Shown: piece by piece, positions 45,868 through 55,185 of the stretch
Numbering within the stretch: the first letter of the stretch is position 1
How the letters are laid out: each line of letters starts with the position of its first letter
Assembly (NCBI RefSeq): GCF_001399455.2
Contig: NZ_LLEI02000053.1
Span: 249,312-313,311, forward strand
DNA length: 64,000 bases
Reading direction: 5' to 3'
Source: Vibrio bivalvicida
GTDB taxonomy: Bacteria > Pseudomonadota > Gammaproteobacteria > Enterobacterales > Vibrionaceae
Position numbers and translations under genes: made by a program
The notes under the pieces: generated by a model
Databases searched by the model: none
Told to the model about the DNA's origin: nothing
The model's input: only the letters and a program-made list of their open reading frames with translations

Positions 45868-46224
45868 TTAGAGTATCGCTAAAAGAATTCCTCCAACGGT
45901 TGCCGCAGCGGAAAGGTATTGCCCTGCGGAATAAGAACCGTCTTGCTCGTCTTCAATTGTATCAGGATGATCAATACCGAGTGCGCCGTGGGCAAAAGAC
46001 TCAACTTTGTCACCGACAGTTTTGTCGCCTTCTTTCGCACCTTTTCCTTCTTTTTCAATTTCTTGAAGCGCTGCCAATAGCGCTTTTCCTTCATCTGAAA
46101 GCGTGACTTTATTTTGCTCAACCTTTAGTGGGGCTTGACCCACGTTCGAGTCAGGTGCCTTGGCTTGAGGCGTTACCTGCTGGGTTGGTGACAGCTTTGC
46201 CGCCTCCATTCCTACTGGTGTCAT
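45868..46224 (-). CDS. Small hypothetical protein with hydrophobic C-terminus
   Basis: 118 residues with a strong AAGGAGAG ribosome site before the ATG at 46224. The sequence is polar and Ala/Gln/Pro rich at first, then Lys/Glu rich, then ends in the hydrophobic AAATVGGILLAIL. There is no signal peptide. I do not recognise a family. The good ribosome site and composition argue that the ORF is real. The gap between it and the phosphatase gene (45571-45867) holds no other ORF I can support. Confidence 0.65.
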   Translation of the reverse strand: MTPVGMEAAKLSPTQQVTPQAKAPDSNVGQAPLKVEQNKVTLSDEGKALLAALQEIEKEGKGAKEGDKTVGDKVESFAHGALGIDHPDTIEDEQDGSYSAGQYLSAAATVGGILLAIL

Positions 46225-46400
46225 AATGCTCTCCTTACATCATCCTCAGACAATATATCGACCGCTTAGTTAAAAACTTGTGCATTTTATTTAAAAAATG
46301 AATCTGAATTATTAAAGCATAAATCGTGCCTGTTTAAAGAATGCCCATCAAGTCAGTTGCGTTTGATCGGCATTGAATTAAAGACGAGCAATAAGGGTGC

Positions 46401-47348
46401 CTACTTACACTCTAAATTATCATTTCGCTTAGTCAGATGTTTGTATGCGGCCATTCTGTTTTCCATTTTCACGTAACGGATAGGTGGTGGCAACACTTCA
46501 AGTGGGTAGTCGCTCCCGATAGTTTTGCTGTCGAGTGGTGATTCGGTTGGCGTGATGACTAGCACGTTAAGATTCGGGTTGCGCTTAAGAATTGATGCTT
46601 TGATTCCTAGCCCTTGTTGAGTGTGAAACAATCCGGCGATATGGAAAACTTGTTTGTTTGGGTTGCGCGCTAGGTATTCGACAATGCTCTCTGCCATGGT
46701 TTCATCCCAAGTGACTTGGGCGGCAAACTGGCGCTCAGTCTGCTCTGGTTTGCCATGGTGCATTGAAGCCATGAACTTTTCTTTGTATGGACTGTTTGCA
46801 GTATCAATCGTCGTCGCTAGCTGCTTGCGTTGATCGGCAGTCAGTTTTTCTAGATAGCTAACGCCCTGGCGTCCTATACATCGAACGATGGACTTTGGCG
46901 CGTTGGCAGCAATGATATCCAACTGGTTCGCTTTGGCATACTCAACCAATGGGCGGTAATCACTCTCATAGTTTGGCCATGCTGCTCCCTGTTTGATGAG
47001 CGTTTGTTCACCGATCTCATCTGCTAGGTATGTATCCAGCACTTTTTGCTTATTGCGTGAGAACTGCTCCATAGAGAGCGCGACATCCATATTTTTGTCA
47101 GTCAACTGCTTAAGCAAATCCACTTGGAAGTGATGAATTCCGGCATGTGTATGCCACTCGCCAACGAGAATCACATCTGCAGCTTTTAATTCCTCAGGCA
47201 AAGAATCGATAGAAATGACTTGTCGATCGGGGGAATAGAGTTGGTAGTCGTAGTAGCTACTTATTGTACTTTTCTGGGGTGAAAGCGATGGACTTGAACA
47301 GGCTACTAAGGCAAAGCAGCTTAAAGAAGTGGCAACGAGCCTTAACAT
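46401..47348 (-). CDS. ChaN family lipoprotein
   Basis: 315 residues with a lipoprotein signal ending LVAC (Cys17). The mature part matches the ChaN (heme/iron-regulated lipoprotein) domain: DVILVGEWHTHAGIHHFQVD near residue 54, SMEQFSR, and VFHIAGLFHTQQGLGI near 232. Related proteins bind heme between two subunits at the outer membrane. No Fur box was identified by eye upstream. Confidence 0.87.
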   Translation of the reverse strand: MLRLVATSLSCFALVACSSPSLSPQKSTISSYYDYQLYSPDRQVISIDSLPEELKAADVILVGEWHTHAGIHHFQVDLLKQLTDKNMDVALSMEQFSRNKQKVLDTYLADEIGEQTLIKQGAAWPNYESDYRPLVEYAKANQLDIIAANAPKSIVRCIGRQGVSYLEKLTADQRKQLATTIDTANSPYKEKFMASMHHGKPEQTERQFAAQVTWDETMAESIVEYLARNPNKQVFHIAGLFHTQQGLGIKASILKRNPNLNVLVITPTESPLDSKTIGSDYPLEVLPPPIRYVKMENRMAAYKHLTKRNDNLECK

Positions 47349-47419
47349 AATTGGCCTCCATTAGATTGTTCGGCAATAGTAATGGAGGCCAGAATAGAGT
47401 TCAATAAAAATGAGAATTA

Positions 47420-48250
47420 TTATCTATTGAGTGGCTTTTTACGATAAATTCTGATCATAAAGTCTGCCTCGCATTCAAAAAGTGTAGCTGACTTTAGTCT
47501 GTCTCGAAGCTCATCAGAAGCTTTCCAAGCGAATGGTGTCATTTGCAGTAAATCGTAACCATCACCGTTACTCAGCTTCATTAAATAAGATAGCTGTTGT
47601 TGCTGTTCTAGCTCAAAGCCTTCAATGTGTTCAATTTCTTCATTATGTAACCTTACATCAGGATAGATCTCTTCGCGAAGCTGGTACAGGTGACGACCAG
47701 CAGGTGTGACGGTAATAACCACTCCGGAGTGAGTAGTGACCCGAGCCAATTCCTCTGCTTTACAAGGGGCATAGATACGCAAAACAGCGTCAAGACTAGC
47801 ATCTTCAAACGGAAGACGATGACTTGAAGCAACAGAGAAGTTGCAGTTTAAATAGCGCTTAGCGGCGTAACGAATCGCCACTTTTGAAATATCTAGACCA
47901 TAGGTTTTCGCTTGAGCGTATTGTGTGGTAAGCGATGAGGCGACTTCAGTTGTATAGTAGCCTTCGCCACAACCAATATCGAGTAATCGATGTTGTGTAT
48001 CAACCAGAACGTCAGCACACAGTTGTGCAACGCGTTTTTTCAGTGGTTGGTATAGATCTTTTTCAAGAAAGCGTCTGCGTGCCTGCATCATTTCTTTGTT
48101 GTCACCAGGATCTTTAGAGCGTTTGTGCTGTACAGGCATTAGGTTGATATAACCTTCTTTCGCCAAGTCAAAAGAGTGGTTGTTCTGACAGCGATATGTA
48201 CGCTCGGAAAGAGTAAGATGCTGATGGCATAAAGGGCAGGTGTAGGACAT
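47420..48250 (-). CDS. rlmA: 23S rRNA (guanine-N1)-methyltransferase RlmA
   Basis: 276 residues from the ATG at 48250; the frame opens at a TTG at 48265. An N-terminal zinc finger (CPLC...CQNNH) is followed by VQHKRSKDPGDNKEMMQARR, nearly invariant in RlmA(I), and an SAM-binding LLDIGCGEGYY motif. It methylates G745 of 23S rRNA in E. coli. Confidence 0.93.
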   Translation of the reverse strand: MSYTCPLCHQHLTLSERTYRCQNNHSFDLAKEGYINLMPVQHKRSKDPGDNKEMMQARRRFLEKDLYQPLKKRVAQLCADVLVDTQHRLLDIGCGEGYYTTEVASSLTTQYAQAKTYGLDISKVAIRYAAKRYLNCNFSVASSHRLPFEDASLDAVLRIYAPCKAEELARVTTHSGVVITVTPAGRHLYQLREEIYPDVRLHNEEIEHIEGFELEQQQQLSYLMKLSNGDGYDLLQMTPFAWKASDELRDRLKSATLFECEADFMIRIYRKKPLNR

Positions 48251-48320
48251 AACTGACTCTGGCAAAAATAAACAAAGCGAAGTTTATCAGGAAGCACAAA
48301 TACAGACTAGCAGACACAAC

Positions 48321-48346
48321 GAAAAAGGCAGCTCCGAAAAGCTGCC
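48321..48346 (-). terminator. Terminator for the MCP gene
   Basis: GGCAGCT/AGCTGCC stem with a 6-nt loop; on the minus strand it is followed by CTTTTTC, just beyond the MCP stop. Confidence 0.82.
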
Positions 48347-48371
48347 GATAAGTTTTGTGGGAACAGTTAAC

Positions 48372-50408
48372 TTAGTGGAAGAAGTCTACTTGCTGTTTCA
48401 ATGAAGCAGCTTGTTTGATCAAGTGATCGGCACTTTTTGTCGTCTTCGCACTTGTTTCACGACTTTCTCGATTTAACTCACTAATTGAGTTGGCGTTGGA
48501 AGCAATTTCTTGAGAGACATTCGCTTGCTCCTCAGAGGTTGCGGCAATGGTATCGGCTTGACTCGCGATAGACTGGACTTGAGATGCGATTGCTTCCAAA
48601 GCTTCTCCCGCTTCTTGAGCTTTGTCTAAAACCTGATTGGCGTTAGCTTGGCTTTTGTTCATCATTTCGACTGCGTTACTGGTTGAGCCTTTCAGTTTAT
48701 CAATAATGGATACTACATCTTTAACGGATGTTTGAGTGCGGTGGGCGAGGGTGCGAACTTCATCTGCTACGACTGCAAACCCACGGCCCTGTTCACCTGC
48801 ACGCGCAGCTTCGATTGCAGCGTTGAGTGCTAGTAGATTAGTTTGCTCTGCAATCTCATCGATCATTTTAGTAACGGTTTGGATTGCTTCACTATCAAGG
48901 TTTACCTGTTGAATTGCTTTGGCTGAATTGTCTAGCTGATCATTGAGTTGTGCAACATCAATACACACAGTCTCGACCACTTCTAGTCCAGACTGGCTAT
49001 CTTGGTTGGTAAGGCGAACATTTTCTGCAATGGCTTCAACCTGCTGGGCAACAGCTTGTGCAGAAGAAGCCATTTCTTCAATGGCAGTGGCAACCTGCTC
49101 AACTTGCTCTTGCTGGATATCAGACTGGCTTAAATTGCGCTGAGCATCCCCAGATACGCTTTGTGAGGCACTCTGAACAGAATCACTGGTCGAGCGGATC
49201 TCTCCAACCAAAGTATTCAATTGGGTCGCCATATTCGCCACGCCATTGCTTAGGTTCGCTATTTCGTTCTTCGACTCTTTGCCTGAGGAAGGGATATCTA
49301 GGCTTACTTCGCCTTTGGCCAGTCGCGTCATGTAATCATTTAACACGGTCAATGGCTTCAAGTTACGATTTAAGAAAATGGTTAAGATAATGAAAGTTGC
49401 GATTGCGACGATTGTAGCGATAGTAATGATCAGTTTAAGCAGCGTGTCGCTACCTTTGGTCACTTCTTTGATGAAGGTACCGCCTAACAGTTTCCAGTTC
49501 CAGCCAGGAACTTCCGTATACACTAGGTATTTTTCGCCGACAGTACCTTGGTATTCATAAGGGTAGCGAATTAATCCACTTTCTTGCTCAAAGATCTGAT
49601 AAAAGGGTTTATTACCATCGTAGTCAGACACTTCAACAATTGAAGGGTCATTCTCATCGCGTAGTGGGTGCAGTAGGTACTTACCTTGGTTGTCTTCGCG
49701 GTTATCAACAACAATGGTGTAACCCGTGTCACCCCATGTAATGGACTGAAGGGATTTATATAGAGCTTGCGTGGCCTGCTCGACAGGTAGCCCAATAAAA
49801 GATAACCCGGTTACTTTCCCTGCCGCGTTCTTGATTGGCGCATAATAGGTAATATAGCTGTCACCAAACAGTTTGACCTGCGCATAATAAGGTTGGCCGC
49901 TAATCAACTGGCTGTAGCCAGGGTGGCTTTTGCCTAGTGTCGTGCCGACTACGCGCTTGCCAGAAGGATCTTTTAAAGACGTTGATACACGAATAAAGTC
50001 ACCATTTAGTGGCGCAAAAAGAGTGGCAACAGCGCCAGTATCGCGGGTGAAGCTATCAACTAACTTGGTGTCGTTTATTAAGCTCTCACCATATTGGGTA
50101 ATATTTGGGATCGACTCGCCATTAAAGTCGACGCTATAGTCCTCGACATAAACACCTGCTAGGTAGCCGTTTCTGAAGGTAGATTCCAGCACTTTAGCGG
50201 TGTGTAAATAGGCGTCAAACTGGCCTGCGATGGTCATTGCCATCGATTCTACTTCTGACTGGTGTTGTTTTAAGGTTGTTTCTAATAACACTTCAGAAGC
50301 GTTGCGGTAGACCAGTGTGGCGGTGCCGGCAAAGGACACCAGCAAGCAAAGTAATATCACTAGCTTCAACTGAAAACTGACGCTTTGATTTTTGAGTTTT
50401 TCTAACAT
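48372..50408 (-). CDS. Methyl-accepting chemotaxis protein
   Basis: 678 residues: an N-terminal membrane helix (about 14-32), a large periplasmic sensor of the Cache type (about 35-320), a second helix (about 325-347), HAMP, and a cytoplasmic signalling domain whose tip includes IAEQTNLLALNAAIEAARAGE. It signals to CheA. The ligand is not deducible from sequence, and no pentapeptide tether is present at the C-terminus. Confidence 0.93.
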   Translation of the reverse strand: MLEKLKNQSVSFQLKLVILLCLLVSFAGTATLVYRNASEVLLETTLKQHQSEVESMAMTIAGQFDAYLHTAKVLESTFRNGYLAGVYVEDYSVDFNGESIPNITQYGESLINDTKLVDSFTRDTGAVATLFAPLNGDFIRVSTSLKDPSGKRVVGTTLGKSHPGYSQLISGQPYYAQVKLFGDSYITYYAPIKNAAGKVTGLSFIGLPVEQATQALYKSLQSITWGDTGYTIVVDNREDNQGKYLLHPLRDENDPSIVEVSDYDGNKPFYQIFEQESGLIRYPYEYQGTVGEKYLVYTEVPGWNWKLLGGTFIKEVTKGSDTLLKLIITIATIVAIATFIILTIFLNRNLKPLTVLNDYMTRLAKGEVSLDIPSSGKESKNEIANLSNGVANMATQLNTLVGEIRSTSDSVQSASQSVSGDAQRNLSQSDIQQEQVEQVATAIEEMASSAQAVAQQVEAIAENVRLTNQDSQSGLEVVETVCIDVAQLNDQLDNSAKAIQQVNLDSEAIQTVTKMIDEIAEQTNLLALNAAIEAARAGEQGRGFAVVADEVRTLAHRTQTSVKDVVSIIDKLKGSTSNAVEMMNKSQANANQVLDKAQEAGEALEAIASQVQSIASQADTIAATSEEQANVSQEIASNANSISELNRESRETSAKTTKSADHLIKQAASLKQQVDFFH

Positions 50409-50642
50409 TTTTAGTTATCCTGTCTCTTGTAGACTTGTGCCGTCATCGAAAACTAAACTTTCAATAGCGAATGATAATAGCGATTTATAAAATGGATATA
50501 ATTGATTCGCGTTAATAATTTTATAGATAACGAGACCGAAATTGACAAGGTAGAGTGCCTAGACTCTAGAGACCAGAATGTAGAAAGAGAAATTTCAAGT
50601 GAAAGGAGAGTGTCACGAGCAAGGTTACCCGTGACAAAGGAT

Positions 50643-51527
50643 TTATTTAGCAGAAATCTTAGTAGTTAACTGATGACGTTCATTTGGTTGTAATGTTTTG
50701 CCTTGTTCGATTGAAGACGCGTGCAGAGTAGACTCAACGCAAAGGAAGGTCTTGTAACCGTTGTCTTGCATATCAGCCATTCCCTGAGCGCCCTTCGCCC
50801 ACGGATTCCACAAAACTGCTGAATTATGACCTTGGTTTTCAACGACTACCGCACGCTTGAAAACTGGATCTTCAACGATAATTTCTTCTTTGGGCTGAGT
50901 ATAAACTCGGTCGATGGTGTCTGTCAGTTGGAGTTCTTCACCGCCTTGACATACCTCACCATGTTTGAGGCTGTCGATGTATTCTGGGCCCATACCTGCT
51001 GTGGTCGCTTGCTCGATATCACCAACGGTCAGGTAAGTATGCAGTGCGCCAGAGAATGTCCAAGGTTGCTCATCAGTATTGGCTACATCCAGTGTGACTT
51101 TTAGTTCATCACCAATTTCAACCAATAGGTGAGCTTGGAATTGGTAGGGCCAGATAGCCAGTGTCGACTCGTTAGAAAGTAAACCAAGCTCAACGATAAC
51201 ACCGTTTTCATTCTCACGATGTTCAAGTAGTGTCCATTCACTGTTACGTGCAAAGCCATGGGCTGGCGCTGCAATGCGACCAAACCAAGGCCAACAAACA
51301 GGAATACCACCGCGAAGCGCTGCTTTGCCATCAAAAATAGCTTGCTCGCTCATCCAGATTAGGTCTTCTTGACCTTGCGGTTTGAATGAAATGACATGAC
51401 CACCATGTAGGGCGATACCTGCCGACGCTTTTTCGTGTATGACGCGAACAACTTTAACTTGATCGATCTCTACGATAGTCACGTTGTCAGATAAGACGGT
51501 AAGGGTAGGGAGAGTGTTTAAATCCAT
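50643..51527 (-). CDS. yeaD: D-hexose-6-phosphate mutarotase YeaD
   Basis: 294 residues of the aldose-1-epimerase fold. GGIPVCWPWFG near residue 93, HGFARNSEW near 109 and the His in FSGALHTYL are the usual active-site features. It interconverts anomers of glucose-6-phosphate-type sugars. It lies downstream of gapA, as in E. coli, but is separated from it by a terminator. Confidence 0.92.
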   Translation of the reverse strand: MDLNTLPTLTVLSDNVTIVEIDQVKVVRVIHEKASAGIALHGGHVISFKPQGQEDLIWMSEQAIFDGKAALRGGIPVCWPWFGRIAAPAHGFARNSEWTLLEHRENENGVIVELGLLSNESTLAIWPYQFQAHLLVEIGDELKVTLDVANTDEQPWTFSGALHTYLTVGDIEQATTAGMGPEYIDSLKHGEVCQGGEELQLTDTIDRVYTQPKEEIIVEDPVFKRAVVVENQGHNSAVLWNPWAKGAQGMADMQDNGYKTFLCVESTLHASSIEQGKTLQPNERHQLTTKISAK

Positions 51528-51572
51528 GTTCTGTTTCCAAGTTCAGTGAGCTGGCGCTCAAAGTTCAGATAC

Positions 51573-51600
51573 AAAAAAGGCGACTCGAAAGTCGCCTTTT
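51573..51600 (-). terminator. Terminator after gapA
   Basis: AAGGCGACT/AGTCGCCTT stem with a CGAA loop between gapA and yeaD; the minus-strand side carries the T-run. Confidence 0.88.
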
Positions 51601-51638
51601 ACAAGATTCTGCGCTAAACGCTTATCTTTAAGTAATGA

Positions 51639-52634
51639 TTACTTAGAGATGTGTGCGATTAGGTCTAGAACTTTGTTTGAGTAACCGATTTCGTTGTCGT
51701 ACCAAGATACAACTTTAACGAACTTGTCAGTTAGAGCAACACCAGCTTTAGCATCGAATACTGAAGTTTGAACTTCACCGATGAAGTCTTGAGAAACAAC
51801 TTGGTCTTCAGTGTAACCTAGAACACCTTTTAGCTCGCCTTCAGAAGCTTCTTTCATTGCAGCACAGATTGCTTCGTAAGATGCAGCTTCTTTTAGGTTA
51901 ACAGTTAGGTCAACTACAGAAACGTTAGCAGTTGGTACACGGAAAGCCATACCAGTTAGAAGGCCGTTTAGTTCTGGAAGAACAACGCCTACAGCTTTAG
52001 CAGCACCAGTTGAAGATGGGATGATGTTCTGAGAAGCACCACGACCACCGCGCCAGTCTTTAGCAGAAGGGCCATCTACAGTTTTTTGAGTTGCTGTAGT
52101 AGCGTGAACTGTAGTCATAAGACCAGATTCGATACCGAACTTGTCGTTAAGAACTTTAGCTACAGGCGCTAGACAGTTAGTAGTACAAGAAGCGTTAGAA
52201 ACGATGTCTTGACCAGCGTAAGTTGAATCGTTTACGCCCATAACGAACATTGGAGTTGCGTCTTTAGAAGGACCAGTAAGAACAACTTTCTTTGCACCAG
52301 CAGTGATGTGCTTACGTGCAGTCTCGTCAGTTAGGAAAAGACCAGTTGCTTCAGCTACAACGTCAACATCGATAGCATCCCACTTAAGGTCTTCTGGGTT
52401 GCGCTCTGCAGTAACACGTACAGTCTTACCGTTAACGATTAGGTTACCACCTTCAACTTCAACAGTACCGTTGAAACGGCCGTGAGTTGAGTCGTACTTA
52501 AGCATGTATGCCATGTACTCTACGTCGATAAGGTCGTTAATACCTACAACTTCGATGTCGTTACGCTCTTGCGCTGCGCGGAAAACGAAACGGCCGATAC
52601 GGCCAAAACCGTTAATACCTACTTTGATAGTCAT
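51639..52634 (-). CDS. gapA: Glyceraldehyde-3-phosphate dehydrogenase
   Basis: 331 residues. NAD-binding GFGRIG at 9-14, catalytic Cys150 in SNASCTTNC and His177 in TTVHATT are all present. It makes 1,3-bisphosphoglycerate in glycolysis. The strongly biased codon use matches a highly expressed gene. A GGAG ribosome site lies before the ATG, and a sigma-70-like promoter is proposed about 80 nt upstream. Confidence 0.98.
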   Translation of the reverse strand: MTIKVGINGFGRIGRFVFRAAQERNDIEVVGINDLIDVEYMAYMLKYDSTHGRFNGTVEVEGGNLIVNGKTVRVTAERNPEDLKWDAIDVDVVAEATGLFLTDETARKHITAGAKKVVLTGPSKDATPMFVMGVNDSTYAGQDIVSNASCTTNCLAPVAKVLNDKFGIESGLMTTVHATTATQKTVDGPSAKDWRGGRGASQNIIPSSTGAAKAVGVVLPELNGLLTGMAFRVPTANVSVVDLTVNLKEAASYEAICAAMKEASEGELKGVLGYTEDQVVSQDFIGEVQTSVFDAKAGVALTDKFVKVVSWYDNEIGYSNKVLDLIAHISK

Positions 52635-52713
52635 TATAGTTGCTCCACAACTTAATTTCTGATTAAAGATAACTGGTAGTAAAATTACAGAATCCAGTCA
52701 AAATCTGCAACAG

Positions 52714-52742
52714 ATAATCGGACTTAACTTGTTTAAAGTCAA
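52714..52742 (-). promoter_or_regulatory. Candidate sigma-70 promoter of gapA
   Basis: On the minus strand, TTGACT and GATTAT are separated by 17 nt, about 80 nt before the gapA start. The remainder of the gap to msrB (52635-52969) is A+T rich and holds nothing else I can define. Confidence 0.45.
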
Positions 52743-52969
52743 AAAAAAGCGTCGCTTTTTTTCACAATTAGTCTTAAATGGCGATGTTTTGAACGGATTG
52801 CTAGTTTTTTCCCTAACCAGTTGACGTAAAATAGTTCAGATGTTGACAGCAGTGCTGAAAGTTTAACCATCCTGTTATGGTTTCAAAGTATGTGCTACAA
52901 AAGTAATTGAGTGCAAGTTTTTCGAAAAAAAAGTCATAATTAAAAATGAGAGTATGGAGATTTGTTGCC

Positions 52970-53374
52970 GTGAAACAAAATAAAGAAAAAGTCATAAAGC
53001 CTGATGAACACTGGCGTGAGGTGCTGTCTGAGGAAGAGTATCGCGTATGCAGAGAGCAGGGTACAGAGGCCCCATTTAGTGGCAAGTTGCTACATAACAA
53101 AGAGACGGGTATTTACTCATGTACCTGCTGTCAAGCGCCACTATTTAACTCGGATAGCAAGTATGATTCTGGGTGCGGCTGGCCAAGTTTTGACGCTCCG
53201 TTCAATGGTGAGGCTATTCGTTATTTAAAAGATCTAAGTCACGGAATGGTGCGTACGGAAATAAGATGTGCAACTTGCGATAGCCATTTAGGTCACGTTT
53301 TTCCTGATGGACCAAAGACAACCGGCGAACGTTTTTGTGTTAACTCAGTGTCGTTAATTTTCAACAATTCATAA
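52970..53374 (+). CDS. msrB: Peptide methionine-R-sulfoxide reductase MsrB
   Basis: 134 residues from a GTG at 52970, chosen because GGAGA lies 9 nt upstream and the resulting MKQNKEKVIKPDEHW fits the family; an ATG at 52946 would add eight residues without a ribosome site. Zinc cysteines form two CxxC pairs (C51/C54, C100/C103) and the catalytic Cys123 lies in GERFCVNS. It repairs oxidised methionine using thioredoxin. Confidence 0.92.
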   Translation: MKQNKEKVIKPDEHWREVLSEEEYRVCREQGTEAPFSGKLLHNKETGIYSCTCCQAPLFNSDSKYDSGCGWPSFDAPFNGEAIRYLKDLSHGMVRTEIRCATCDSHLGHVFPDGPKTTGERFCVNSVSLIFNNS

Positions 53375-53403
53375 AAAAGCGGTGATTTTATCACCGCTCT
53401 TTG
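53373..53403. terminator. Bidirectional terminator between msrB and the lipoprotein gene
   Basis: AGCGGTGAT/ATCACCGCT with a TTT loop, A-rich on the left and T-rich on the right, between convergent genes. Confidence 0.87.
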
Positions 53404-53421
53404 TTTTATCCTTTCATTAGC

Positions 53422-54246
53422 CTAGGATTCTTTAAATTTGGGGATGATTGCTCCGTTGAAAGTACCACTCATGATGGCATCCTCGACTTGGTCTGCAATG
53501 TCATCAAGTTGGTCATAAACACTCTTATCGAAACCGTATAGGAGTTGCAGTTCACTATCAGAGGCAATCGGAACATTGAACTTTTGTGCCACCATAGTCC
53601 ACACATAAGCTTCTTTTTTCATCCCCATTCTATAGGTAGTACTCGCCAAAGATTTAAACACTTCAGTATTAATGTTGCTACGGTTGGTAAGTTCGAGGGC
53701 ATGAATGAGCAACTGAAGTGTTTTCTTTTGGTCTCTGCTGGTATAGAAAGTCGCGAGAGCGTATTGCATTTCGGCGCTTTCAAGGGCTTCGGTCCCTTCA
53801 AGTTGTAGAAAGCCCCTGCGAGCTTCTTCGCTACCAATTTGGCTCCATAAAAAATAAAGAGACTCGGGTGAATCTGACTTTTCGAGTGCCGCGACAATGC
53901 TCTCAAGGTCGTTACCAGAGTTAACTAGTGCGGTAAAGCGTTGTTGCTTGACGCCTTTCTGATCCAAGGGTTGGATCTGAGAGGCCAATTCCAAGCACTT
54001 CTTATACGCCGCAACATATCTATATTCTTTTATCAGGTTGAGGTCTGTTGGTTTTTTCATAACCTCGAATCTGTGCCATATCAAGTCAGTCCTAGGAACA
54101 CGACACTGACCGTCGCCCATATTTAAGCGCTCGCATTGGAGAGCAGGATTGCTTTCACAAAGCTGTTCGGTGTTTTTGTTACCTTCGAAACAGCCAGATA
54201 GACCAAAGGTAATGCCAAAGAGCGTGAGTAATTTGAGTGTTTTCAT
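53422..54246 (-). CDS. DUF2989 family lipoprotein
   Basis: 274 residues with lipobox LSGC (Cys19). The mature part is helical with TPR-like segments (MQYALATFYTSRDQKKTLQLLIHALEL), matching the DUF2989 family of marine gammaproteobacteria. Function unknown; it should be anchored in an envelope membrane. Confidence 0.8.
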   Translation of the reverse strand: MKTLKLLTLFGITFGLSGCFEGNKNTEQLCESNPALQCERLNMGDGQCRVPRTDLIWHRFEVMKKPTDLNLIKEYRYVAAYKKCLELASQIQPLDQKGVKQQRFTALVNSGNDLESIVAALEKSDSPESLYFLWSQIGSEEARRGFLQLEGTEALESAEMQYALATFYTSRDQKKTLQLLIHALELTNRSNINTEVFKSLASTTYRMGMKKEAYVWTMVAQKFNVPIASDSELQLLYGFDKSVYDQLDDIADQVEDAIMSGTFNGAIIPKFKES

Positions 54247-54351
54247 ACTGTCGTTGCTTGTGATCCGTTACACTTATTTTTTGTTGTTATCTTGACTGAG
54301 ACTACGAGCCAGTTAAGGTGCGCTTAACACCACTGACTTTAAGGATAGACC

Positions 54352-54633
54352 ATGGACGCAGAGCAGTTAATCAACGCCATCACACCAGAGGCTTATGAGC
54401 GTCTACTTTTTGCTGTAGAAACAGGTAAGTGGCCTGAGGGTACCCCACTTTCGCAGGAGCAGCGAGATTCTTGTATGCAAGCTGTGATGTTGTATCAATC
54501 TAAGCATAATGTAGAAGCGCAGCATATGACAGTTGCTCAAGGTGGAGAGATTAGCTTTAAGTCGAAATCTGAGCTAAAAAAACAGTTTCAACATGGGCAA
54601 AGCGATATTGTAAGGGTGAACCCCAACGATTAA
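54352..54633 (+). CDS. yeaC: YeaC family protein (DUF1315)
   Basis: 93 residues. The N-terminal LINAITPEAYERLLFAVETGKWPEG followed by LSQEQRDSCMQAVMLYQ is the DUF1315 signature. Function unknown. An AAGGAT ribosome site is present, and a terminator follows. Confidence 0.88.
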   Translation: MDAEQLINAITPEAYERLLFAVETGKWPEGTPLSQEQRDSCMQAVMLYQSKHNVEAQHMTVAQGGEISFKSKSELKKQFQHGQSDIVRVNPND

Positions 54634-54662
54634 AAAAGGCAGGATCGAATCCTGCCTTTTTA
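54634..54662. terminator. Bidirectional terminator between yeaC and ychJ
   Basis: AAAAGGCAGGAT/ATCCTGCCTTTT, a 12-bp perfect stem with a CGA loop, between convergent genes. Confidence 0.93.
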
Positions 54663-54664
54663 TG

Positions 54665-55174
54665 CTAGCCACAACATTTTTTGAATTTCTTTCCACTGCC
54701 GCAGATACAAGGATCATTGCGCCCGACCTTTAGGCCTTGAATAGGTTGTGCCAGTCTTGGATCAACTTGTTCTTCAATGGATTCCTGCTGTGGGAAAACG
54801 CCATCAATATAGAACCAAAGTCCTTGCTCTCTTACAAAGCGAGAGCACTCTTGTAAGCAAAGTTGTTGTCCATCTTGCTTGAAGAATGCCTTAAAAGTGA
54901 CAAAACCTTCGTCTGGGTTGTTGCCTGGTTTGGTGCTGATCACTTCTAAGCCACACCAGTCGCTGTCGATTGAATCTGAAATTGCTTGTCGTTCATCTTC
55001 TGCATGGCAGCTTGGATGATAGGTATTGATCACATAATCTACTAGACCTTTGACATGGGCAGAATAGCGAGAGCGCATCAGTTGCTCTGGTGATTGGGCC
55101 AATGAATGATCGTGATGGATCGGCTCGCAGCAATGACTGTAATCCTTTGGGTTTCCACAAGGACACGAATTCAT
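54665..55174 (-). CDS. ychJ: YchJ family SEC-C protein
   Basis: 169 residues with two zinc-type SEC-C motifs, one at the N-terminus (CPCGNPKDYSHCCEP) and one at the C-terminus (GRNDPCICGSGKKFKKCCG), flanking an NTF2-like middle domain (SRYSAHVKGLVDYVINTYHP). Function not established. It lies 11 bp downstream of the EAL/HDOD gene. Confidence 0.92.
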   Translation of the reverse strand: MNSCPCGNPKDYSHCCEPIHHDHSLAQSPEQLMRSRYSAHVKGLVDYVINTYHPSCHAEDERQAISDSIDSDWCGLEVISTKPGNNPDEGFVTFKAFFKQDGQQLCLQECSRFVREQGLWFYIDGVFPQQESIEEQVDPRLAQPIQGLKVGRNDPCICGSGKKFKKCCG

Positions 55175-55185
55175 AAAAACTCCAC

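Noticed and set aside
45828..46106. Plus-strand ORF of 92 codons
   Set aside because: It is antisense to the minus-strand ORF 45868-46224, which has a strong AAGGAGAG ribosome site and plausible composition.
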